The notes under the pieces are model-generated. The model searched no databases. It worked only from the letters and a program-made list of their open reading frames with translations, and was not told the origin of the DNA. This document shows, piece by piece, positions 1 to 5,088 of a stretch of DNA of 8,462 bases. The position numbers were made by a program, and so were the translations under genes. The DNA lies in contig DHHV01000153.1 of assembly GCA_002403455.1 (NCBI GenBank), positions 1 through 8,462 of the forward strand. The letters run 5' to 3'. Source of the DNA: Hyphomonadaceae bacterium UBA4763. GTDB lineage: Bacteria; Pseudomonadota; Alphaproteobacteria; Caulobacterales; Aquidulcibacteraceae. Position 1 is the first letter of the stretch. Every line of letters starts with the position of its first letter.

Positions 1-30
1 CAAAGCCACACTAGAAATCAATAAGTTATA

Positions 31-101
31 GTGTCCTTTTGGAACCAGAAGTTCGTTAAACGCTTGACCCAATTATCCCGCGAACTTCTGGTTCAGGACA
101 C
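31..101. repeat. Composite inverted repeat, 14-bp and 7-bp arm pairs
   Basis: The inner arms GAACCAGAAGTTCG (42-55) and CGAACTTCTGGTTC (81-94) are exact reverse complements around a 25-base AT-rich loop. The outer arms GTGTCCT (31-37) and AGGACAC (95-101) also pair exactly. On the left the two arms are separated by four extra bases (TTTG, 38-41) that have no partner on the right. Each inner arm is itself nearly symmetrical (GAAC-N5-GTTC). The element could be a pair of mobile-element ends, a MITE-like remnant, the hairpin of an upstream gene, or a protein-binding site. There is no T-run after it on either strand, so an intrinsic terminator is unlikely. The structure is certain; its role is unknown. 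Confidence 0.8.
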
Positions 102-115
102 TGGCACTCAATGAC

Positions 116-131
116 GTTGACAAATGTCAAC
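116..131. promoter_or_regulatory. 16-bp palindrome, candidate autoregulatory operator
   Basis: GTTGACA-AA-TGTCAAC has perfect 7-bp arms around a 2-bp centre. It ends 26 bases before the GTG start of the first small gene and contains the -35 hexamer TTGACA. A dyad over the -35 box of a two-gene operon whose second product has a helix-turn-helix is the classic layout of toxin-antitoxin autorepression. The symmetry is read directly; the operator role is inference. Confidence 0.6.
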
Positions 132-145
132 AATCGGGCGATAGA
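117..145 (+). promoter_or_regulatory. Candidate sigma-70-type promoter of the small operon
   Basis: A consensus -35 TTGACA (117-122) is followed after 17 bases by GATAGA (140-145), which matches three of six positions of TATAAT. Transcription would start near 151-153, only about five to seven bases before the GTG at 158, so the mRNA leader would be very short. The -35 lies inside the 16-bp palindrome, so a bound repressor would block polymerase. The -35 and the spacing are convincing; the -10 is weak. Confidence 0.45.
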
Positions 146-157
146 AAGCTAAGGGAA

Positions 158-391
158 GTGGCGAGGACACGCCATCCGAATAAAGAGATTGAAGCTGCTG
201 TCGCCCATGCGGAGGCGTTGGGCTGGCGGGTGGTTCGGATCAGTGGCCATGCCTGGGGGCGGCTTTACTGCCCGTGGGCTCGCCGGGATGGATGCATGGT
301 CTCGGTGTGGAGCACGCCGCGCAATGCGGAGAACCATGCCAAGGCCATCCTTCGCGATGTGGCGCGATGCCCGCATGGGCAGACGGAGTGA
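158..391 (+). CDS. HicA-like small protein, candidate toxin
   Basis: This is a 77-residue protein with a GTG start. Its core 'GWRVVRISGHAWGRLYC' (about 22-38) recalls HicA mRNA interferases, in which a small dsRBD-like fold carries GW..vR..GSH with a catalytic His; here the order is SGH (His31). The C-terminal half has VWSTPRN (50-56) and HAKAILRDV (60-68), resembling the HicA C-terminal helix. Cys38, Cys46 and Cys71 plus several His residues are unusual for HicA and may be structural or bind metal. The GTG is chosen because no ATG lies upstream in frame and the next Met (47) would remove the core; AAGGGA at 151-156 sits almost against it. The stop is five bases before the next gene, so the two are an operon. 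Toxin activity is inferred from family likeness and context. It could instead be a non-toxic partner of the DNA-binding protein. Confidence 0.7.
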   Translation: MARTRHPNKEIEAAVAHAEALGWRVVRISGHAWGRLYCPWARRDGCMVSVWSTPRNAENHAKAILRDVARCPHGQTE

Positions 392-396
392 GTAAT

Positions 397-912
397 ATGA
401 AGACGCACGCGTTCTCGATAGTGGCTTCCGGGCTCGATCCCGAAATGGAGGGCTATGAAGACCGCTTCTACGAGGCGGGTTGCGATGACGCCACTTTGTC
501 GTTTCAGAAGGGCGTGATCATCGCCGAATTTGCGCGTGAAGCTTTATCTTTTGGCGAAGCCGTCGCCTCGGCCGTTGAGGACATACGAAAGACCAGCGCC
601 AAGGTCGAACGGGTCGAGCCGGATTATCTGGTGAGCCTCAGCGACATCGCCGAGCGTTCCGGCCTGACACGTCAAGCGATCTCGCTTTATACCAAGGCGG
701 AGCGTGGTTCCGGCTTTCCCAATCCGGTGGCGCGCGTCACCTCGAACAGCCCGCTATGGGACTGGCTGGAAGTGACCGAATGGCTCCACGCCCAGTCAAA
801 AATCGACCGCGACGCCGTGGTGGAGGCGCGCATTGTCAAAGAAGCCAACCGCTTTCTCGAACGGCATGACGGACAGTCGGAATACTTCTTGAGACGACTT
901 GCGGGCTGTTAG
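397..912 (+). CDS. HTH protein with HicB-like N-terminus, candidate antitoxin/repressor
   Basis: This protein has 171 residues. The ATG at 397 is chosen because GGAG (385-388) precedes it by eight bases and it follows the upstream stop directly; an in-frame ATG at 274 would run through most of the upstream gene. Residues 1-65 contain YEAGCDDATLSF and a FAREALSFGEAVASAVEDI helix, reminiscent of the degraded RNase-H-like HicB domain, whose helix commonly reads EAl..A. Residues about 79-100 (LVSLSDIAERSGLTRQAIS) form a helix-turn-helix. The next part, with GFPNPV (106-111) and WDWLEVTEWL (121-130), resembles the wing and closing helix of MerR/excisionase-like binders. The charged tail (131-171) has no recognised domain. 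The likely role is to bind the 116-131 palindrome and neutralise or pair with the upstream small protein. It is clearly a DNA-binding protein; antitoxin function is inferred. Confidence 0.72.
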   Translation: MKTHAFSIVASGLDPEMEGYEDRFYEAGCDDATLSFQKGVIIAEFAREALSFGEAVASAVEDIRKTSAKVERVEPDYLVSLSDIAERSGLTRQAISLYTKAERGSGFPNPVARVTSNSPLWDWLEVTEWLHAQSKIDRDAVVEARIVKEANRFLERHDGQSEYFLRRLAGC

Positions 913-1020
913 CGTCAGACAAAGGGAGGTCGGGCGTTGAGACAGCGGTGACCACGAATTGATGCGGACCCGCAAAATTTCGTGATAAGGCACCAAAGAA
1001 AGCAGTGATTGGAGCGCGCC

Positions 1021-1890
1021 ATGACCGACCCGACTTACATCCCGCCGAAAGTATGGACCTGGGATTCCGCCAGCGGCGGGCGGTTCGCCAGCATCAATCG
1101 GCCGATTTCGGGTCCGACCCATGAAAAAGACCTGCCGGCCGGCGCCCACCCCTTCCAGCTGTATTCGCTCGGCACCCCAAATGGGGTAAAAGTAACGATC
1201 CTGTTCGAGGAATTGCTGGCAGCCGGCCATGCGGACGCCGAATATGACGCATGGTTGATCAATATTTTGGAAGGAACGCAGTTCAGCTCTGGATTTGTGG
1301 GAATCAATCCCAATTCAAAAATCCCGGCGATGGTCGATCGGCGCGGTGCAGAACCGGTTCGGGTGTTCGAATCAGGGTCGATCTTAGTTTACTTGGCTGA
1401 GCAATTTGGCAAATTCTTGCCGACCGAGCATAAAGCCCGCACGGAATGCTTCAATTGGCTGTTCTGGCAAATGGGGGCAACGCCATTCCTCGGCGGCGGA
1501 TTTGGGCATTTCTATGCTTATGCGCCCGAGAAATATGAATATCCGATCAATCGCTTTGCGATGGAAGTAAAACGCCAACTCGATGTTTTGGATAAACAAT
1601 TGGCCGAGCGGGAATATTTGACCGGGAGCGATTATACGATCGCCGACATGGCGGTGTGGCCTTGGTATGGCGGCATGGTGCTGGGGCGGCTTTATAACGC
1701 TGCGGAATTCTTGGCCGTGCATGAATACAAGAACCTCTTGCGCTGGGCCGAAGCAATTGGCGCGCGCGCCGCCGTCCAGCGCGGGCGCATCGTCAACAAG
1801 GCGTGGGGCGATGGGGGACCGCAGCTCTTAGAGCGCCATAGCGCGGCGGACGTCGATGCGGCCTTGGCGCCGGCAGGCGCTGCGAAGTAA
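1021..1890 (+). CDS. yghU: Glutathione S-transferase / disulfide-bond oxidoreductase YghU
   Basis: The 289-residue product closely follows E. coli YghU, starting with the family-specific N-terminal extension (VWTWDSASGGRFASINRP, 11-28, then SGPTHEK). A thioredoxin-like GST domain follows. TPNGVKV (52-58) is the helix that contacts glutathione, NPNSKIPAM (96-104) has the cis-proline turn, and ESGSILVYL (117-125) binds the gamma-glutamyl group. The all-helical C-terminal domain has FGHFYAYAP (161-169) and the N-capping box YTIADMAVWPW (205-215). YghU-class enzymes bind two glutathiones and reduce organic hydroperoxides and disulfides in the cytoplasm. ATG 1021 is preferred over TTG 1009 because GGAG at 1011-1014 lies six bases before it and the E. 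coli protein also starts MTD. It appears to be a single-gene unit, convergent with bcerS. Parts of it (around 1260-1640) look more AT-rich than the flanking genes. Confidence 0.95.
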   Translation: MTDPTYIPPKVWTWDSASGGRFASINRPISGPTHEKDLPAGAHPFQLYSLGTPNGVKVTILFEELLAAGHADAEYDAWLINILEGTQFSSGFVGINPNSKIPAMVDRRGAEPVRVFESGSILVYLAEQFGKFLPTEHKARTECFNWLFWQMGATPFLGGGFGHFYAYAPEKYEYPINRFAMEVKRQLDVLDKQLAEREYLTGSDYTIADMAVWPWYGGMVLGRLYNAAEFLAVHEYKNLLRWAEAIGARAAVQRGRIVNKAWGDGGPQLLERHSAADVDAALAPAGAAK

Positions 1891-1910
1891 CAGAACGGCG
1901 CGAACGACGG

Positions 1911-3044
1911 TTACAGCGATTTCTCGAAGATGCGGTAGGTCTTGTAAGGCTTGGCGCGCAGCGCTTTGGCCAGCATGTTCATGCTTTTGTTGTCCTCGAG
2001 CACCCAGGACAATTCAGCGCGGACAAAGCCGGCGGCGGCGGCGTTTTCCTGTAACTGTTCAATCAAGCCGCGCGCGATAATCGCGCCGGCAATGTCATCG
2101 CGCCATTTCTTGCGCACGCCCATCAGCGGCACCCGGCAGGTCCGCACCGCGCCCTTGCGATTGAGCCGGGCGAGCAAGGTTGCAAAGCCAAAAGGAAATA
2201 ATCGACCATTCAGGCCGCGCGCGGCTTCGAGAATATTGGCGGTGGCGATCGCCATGCCTTGGGTTTCGCCGGCATAATCGACCAATAAGATCAATTCCTT
2301 GCGGACAATCGGACGCAAAGACTGCGCCAAATGGGCGATCTCGGCGGCGGTGAACGGCGCAAAGCCCCAATTGTCCGACCAGGCATCGTTAAAAACATCG
2401 ACGACGCGCGCGATATCGGCGTCGAAATCCGCCATATTCACGGTGCGCAGCACAAATCGGGGATCGGCGCGCAGCTTTTTCAGCGCATTTTGCGTGCCGA
2501 GCGCGCCCAAATCATAGTCATAAGCGAACAGATCTTTGGCTTTTTGGTAACCGGCGCGCCCAACCGCTGCCTGCAAATAAGGCGGGTGAAACGGCATCAA
2601 CATATGCGGAAAGGAGTCGAAACCATCGATCATCAGGCCGCATTCTTCGTTGATCGACAGCGAAAAAGGCCCTTGAATCGCGGTTTTGCCGCGCTGGCGG
2701 ACGAAATTTTCGGCCTTCTCCAGCAATAAAGCGACCAAGTCGGGGTCGTTTTCGGCGTCCAAATAGCCAAATTGGCCAACATTTTCGCCTCCTTTTTGGG
2801 TGGAAAGCAGGTGATTTACCTGCGCGCTGACGCGCCCCACCGCGACGCCATTGCGCCGCGCCAGCCAAAATTCCGCCGCGCCATGCTGAAAAAACGGCGC
2901 TTTTTGCGGATCGATCGCCGGCAACCGATCGAAATCCAACGGCGCCAAATAGCCAACTTTGCCGCGATAAAGCCGCTTTGGCAGGTCGACAAAGGCTTGG
3001 CGATCGGCGCGCGAGCGAACCGGCGTCAGGGTGATGGCGGTCAT
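1911..3044 (-). CDS. bcerS: Bacterial ceramide synthase (GNAT-type N-acyltransferase)
   Basis: This 377-residue cytoplasmic protein belongs to the double-GNAT-like family often mis-annotated as dATP pyrophosphohydrolase. The Caulobacter member N-acylates 3-oxo-sphinganine to give 3-oxo-ceramide. Visible family traits are PKRLYRGKVGYLAPLDFD (22-39), WLARRNGVAVGRVSAQVN (60-77), GPFSLSINEECGLMIDGFD (125-143) and the first-domain end YLQAAVGRAGYQKAKDLFAY. The second GNAT half has LMGVRKKWRDDIAGAI (307-322) and the closing AELSWVLEDNKSMN (343-356) with YKTYRIFEK. It starts 21 bases after the spt stop, with a G-rich Shine-Dalgarno (six G at 3048-3053 on the complement), so it is the last gene of the acpR-spt-bcerS operon. 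In Caulobacter the homologue lies some genes away from spt; here they adjoin. No membrane segment is seen. The acyl donor cannot be read from sequence. Confidence 0.88.
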   Translation of the reverse strand: MTAITLTPVRSRADRQAFVDLPKRLYRGKVGYLAPLDFDRLPAIDPQKAPFFQHGAAEFWLARRNGVAVGRVSAQVNHLLSTQKGGENVGQFGYLDAENDPDLVALLLEKAENFVRQRGKTAIQGPFSLSINEECGLMIDGFDSFPHMLMPFHPPYLQAAVGRAGYQKAKDLFAYDYDLGALGTQNALKKLRADPRFVLRTVNMADFDADIARVVDVFNDAWSDNWGFAPFTAAEIAHLAQSLRPIVRKELILLVDYAGETQGMAIATANILEAARGLNGRLFPFGFATLLARLNRKGAVRTCRVPLMGVRKKWRDDIAGAIIARGLIEQLQENAAAAGFVRAELSWVLEDNKSMNMLAKALRAKPYKTYRIFEKSL

Positions 3045-3065
3045 CTTCCCCCCGGCGAAAGCCGA

Positions 3066-4277
3066 TTATTCGGCCGCAAGCCGCGTCGCGAGCGCGCCAT
3101 TGCTGGTGGCGACCCGCGTTAGAGCCTCAGCGAGGCCTTGCAATTGCTCTGGCTGGTGGGCGGCGCTGACGCTGATGCGCAGGAGCGAAATCCCACCGGG
3201 CGTCGCCGGCGCAAGCGCTAAATTGACATAGAAACCCGCGTCAAACAGGCCCCTCCACGTGTCGATGGCGAGCTCGCGCGAGGGCAATTCCACCGCGATG
3301 ATCGGGGTTTTCTCCGGACCGAGCTTAAAGCCGGCTTGCGCCAAATTATCGTATAAAAACACCGCGTTGCGCCAGAGTTTGGCGCGCAAATCAGGGCGGG
3401 TGCGGATGGCGTTGAGGGCGGCGCGCGCGCCAGCCATCACCGAGGGCGGCAGCGAGGCGGTGAACATATAGGGCCGGCAAACAATGCGCATCGCGTCAAA
3501 ATCGGGAAGGTTCGACACCGCAAAGCCGCCGACGCAGCCGAGGCTTTTCGAGAATGTGCCAATAATGATGTCAGCTTTGTCCAGCATGCCGACTTCTTCA
3601 ACAAGGCCAAGGCCGTTTTCGCCCAACACGCCAAAGCAATGGGCTTGGTCGACAATCAAATAGGCGCCATGTTTTTCCTTGACGGCAACGATCTCGCGCA
3701 TCGCGCCGCGATCGCCCAGCATGCTGTAAATGCCCTCGATGACGATGATTTTATTGCCCGTATGACCTTTCAACCGCTCCAGGCGCTTGTCGAGGTCTTC
3801 GGCGCTATTGTGCCGGAAGCGGACAATCTGCGCTTTGGAAAGGCCGCAGGCGTCGTAGATGCTGGCATGGCTGTCGGCGTCGATCAGCAACACGTCGTCG
3901 GGGCCAGCGACCGTCGCCAACACGCCTAAATTTGCCAAAAATCCGGTCGAAAAAACCATCGCATGCGGCATGCCGAAGAAGTCAGCGAGTTCCCGCTCGA
4001 AGGCCGCATGTTCGGGGTAAGTGCCATTGGCGATGCGCGACCCGGTTGTGCCGGCGCCATGCTTTTGCAAACTGTCGATGGCGGCGCCGACAACCTGCGG
4101 ATCAAAGGTTAGCCCGAGATAATTATGCGTTCCGGCGAGCGTCACCACCCGCCCGTTCTTCACTGCTTGCGTCGGCGACAATACGTCGTCCCATTCGACG
4201 CGCAGCGGATCGGCGCCCATCGACCGCATGAAGTCATAGGTCGCTTTCAAAGGCGCGACGCGTTGGAACAGGCTCAT
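3066..4277 (-). CDS. spt: Serine palmitoyltransferase
   Basis: This 403-residue PLP enzyme of the alpha-oxoamine synthase family condenses L-serine with a fatty acyl thioester to 3-oxo-sphinganine, the first committed sphingolipid step. AGTHNYLGL (48-56) and GTTGSRIANGTYPEH (76-90) mark the substrate entry region. His137 (DADSHASIYD) should stack on PLP, Asp210 and His213 (IVDQAHCFG) hold the cofactor, and Lys244 (GTFSKSLG) forms the Schiff base. CRPYMFTASLPPSV (267-280) and PATP (357-360) are strongly SPT-like and separate it from KBL, AONS and ALAS. The bacterial SPT motif is usually DEAHS; here it is DQAHC, and GRG is replaced by GLG (222-224). ATG 4277 is chosen over an upstream ATG at 4319 that would extend into acpR; GGAG lies ten bases before it. 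It starts four bases after the acpR stop, so translation is probably coupled. It is homodimeric and soluble in characterised bacterial relatives. Confidence 0.95.
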   Translation of the reverse strand: MSLFQRVAPLKATYDFMRSMGADPLRVEWDDVLSPTQAVKNGRVVTLAGTHNYLGLTFDPQVVGAAIDSLQKHGAGTTGSRIANGTYPEHAAFERELADFFGMPHAMVFSTGFLANLGVLATVAGPDDVLLIDADSHASIYDACGLSKAQIVRFRHNSAEDLDKRLERLKGHTGNKIIVIEGIYSMLGDRGAMREIVAVKEKHGAYLIVDQAHCFGVLGENGLGLVEEVGMLDKADIIIGTFSKSLGCVGGFAVSNLPDFDAMRIVCRPYMFTASLPPSVMAGARAALNAIRTRPDLRAKLWRNAVFLYDNLAQAGFKLGPEKTPIIAVELPSRELAIDTWRGLFDAGFYVNLALAPATPGGISLLRISVSAAHQPEQLQGLAEALTRVATSNGALATRLAAE

Positions 4278-4281
4278 GCTA

Positions 4282-4530
4282 TTAAGTCTCCGAACGAATT
4301 GACGCAATGGTCTGTGCAAGTTCCCGAACTGTTTTTATGCGCGCCATTTGGTCCATCGGGACGGACACTTCGAATTTGTCTTCCAATTCCATGACGATGT
4401 CCATCACCACCACCGAATCGATATCCAAATCGGTCATGATCACCGTATCGCCGGTCACAAGCGAGTCGGGCCGACGAAATGGCGACAGCGCTTCGATGAT
4501 GCTCGCTTCAACGTCGTTTACCATCGTCAT
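4282..4530 (-). CDS. acpR: Specialised acyl carrier protein for sphingolipid synthesis
   Basis: This is an 82-residue acidic carrier protein. The phosphopantetheine site is Ser39 in DLDIDSVVVMDIVMELEDKF (34-53), where DSV replaces the DSL of housekeeping ACP. The four-helix pattern and length are normal for an ACP. It is first in the leftward operon and lies four bases before spt. In alphaproteobacterial ceramide synthesis a dedicated ACP (AcpR) is loaded by AasR and presents the acyl chain to Spt; position and partners fit that role. The ATG at 4530 has GAGAAG six bases upstream; a second ATG at 4524 is two codons later, and an upstream ATG at 4611 would add 27 residues not typical of ACPs. 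A housekeeping ACP role is unlikely because no fab genes are nearby. Confidence 0.92.
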   Translation of the reverse strand: MTMVNDVEASIIEALSPFRRPDSLVTGDTVIMTDLDIDSVVVMDIVMELEDKFEVSVPMDQMARIKTVRELAQTIASIRSET

Positions 4531-4827
4531 GGGCAGCTTCTCAAACAAGATTGCGCAAGGAAACGTAGAGGGGACGTGATCTGCCGCCCCGATTAAGGGC
4601 AGCCATTTCATCAGATCATTCGACTGGAACGCGTGTTGACGATAACAAGGATGAACGCAAGGGCTGATGAGTGAATTGCCACCACTTCAGCCGGGCGGGA
4701 AGTAGGCTGGCGCGGCTATCTGTCGAGATGTTCGAGGCCGCCCGTCGGTTTGCGTTGGTTCAAGGTCGCCAGGACCATGCCGCGCTGTCGCCAAAGTGAC
4801 CGATTTTTTTATGAAAACATGTGGCGT

Positions 4828-4870
4828 GCGCGCAACAGGTAACGGCCCGTGACATAAGCTTGTTGCGCGC
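4828..4870. repeat. 10-bp inverted repeat with nested dyad, candidate operator
   Basis: GCGCGCAACA (4828-4837) and TGTTGCGCGC (4861-4870) are exact reverse complements separated by 23 bases. Inside the spacer lies a second imperfect dyad, GTAACGGCCCGTGAC (4839-4853), with ACGG/CCGT arms around one base. The placement between two divergent ceramide operons suggests a regulator-binding site or looping element. No terminator-type T-run follows. Confidence 0.55.
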
Positions 4871-4894
4871 TCGAGCGGTTCCGACGGTTGTCGG
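4868..4894. repeat. Adjacent short palindromes
   Basis: CGCTCGAGCG (4868-4877) is a perfect 10-bp palindrome that shares three bases with the end of the preceding inverted repeat. CCGAC-GGTT-GTCGG (4881-4894) is a 5-bp stem with a 4-base loop three bases further on. Short GC palindromes are expected by chance in GC-rich DNA, so each alone is weak; their clustering is the point of interest. Confidence 0.4.
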
Positions 4895-4939
4895 CTTGAT
4901 TGAGGGACCGAATTCGCTAAAGGGCAACGAACGATAACC

Positions 4940-4953
4940 AGCGCATTGGCGCT
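4940..4953 (+). repeat. Short hairpin upstream of aasR
   Basis: AGCGC (4940-4944) and GCGCT (4949-4953) pair across ATTG. Pairing can continue to flanking ACC/GGT if two unpaired T are allowed. It could be a leader hairpin or a binding half-site pair, and could also be chance. Confidence 0.35.
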
Positions 4954-4972
4954 TTGGTCGATTCTCTCAGAC

Positions 4973-5007
4973 ATATCGTCTTGGGCGCGCCCACCCGCAA
5001 GACATAT
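4973..5007 (+). repeat. Stem-loop in the probable aasR leader
   Basis: ATAT-c-GTCTTG (4973-4983) pairs with CAAGAC-ATAT (4998-5007), giving ten base pairs interrupted by one bulged C. The loop has 14 bases. A 12-bp perfect palindrome TGGGCGCGCCCA (4982-4993) overlaps the 5' side of the stem and offers an alternative fold. The element ends 81 bases before the aasR ATG, so it probably lies in the 5' leader or at the promoter. Two mutually exclusive pairings could matter for control, but this is speculative. Confidence 0.45.
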
Positions 5008-5088
5008 TGGCGACCAAGATGCGGATAAACGCAGGGAATGCGACCCGCCTCGCAACCTGTGTCTTGAACGACGTAAGGACGATTTGGA

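Larger units (their letters stand above)
4531..5088. promoter_or_regulatory. Divergent intergenic control region of the two ceramide operons
   Basis: These 558 bases separate the start codons of acpR (leftward) and aasR (rightward). I find no convincing gene. Open frames here lack Shine-Dalgarno support, have no recognisable domain, and run on into aasR in antisense. Both operon promoters must lie here, but no strong -35/-10 pair is evident; the best rightward candidate is TTGATT (4896-4901) with a poor -10 near 4917. The right half (4828-5007) is packed with inverted repeats, listed separately. A further pair, TGATCTG (4577-4583) and CAGATCA (4612-4618), lies upstream of acpR and may be a regulator site. 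A run of seven T at 4804-4810 has no good hairpin before it. Confidence 0.6.

Noticed and set aside
42..94. Alphaproteobacterial LexA (SOS) box
   Set aside because: The arms read GAAC-N5-GTTC, not the direct repeat GTTC-N7-GTTC used by alphaproteobacterial LexA.
959..988. Promoter of yghU (TTGATG, 18 bases, TGATAA)
   Set aside because: Both boxes are poor matches and such pairs occur by chance; not enough to annotate.
796..1230. Minus-strand open frame between the HTH gene and yghU
   Set aside because: It is antisense to the ends of two supported genes, with no conserved motif.
1887..1914. Inverted repeat GTAAC/GTTAC between convergent yghU and bcerS as a shared terminator
   Set aside because: The arms are only five bases and arise largely from the two facing TAA stop codons; there is no T-run. 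With a 20-base gap, no terminator can be supported.
4797..4811. Intrinsic terminator at the seven-T run
   Set aside because: No stable GC-rich hairpin lies directly before the T-run, and no gene ends here on the plus strand.
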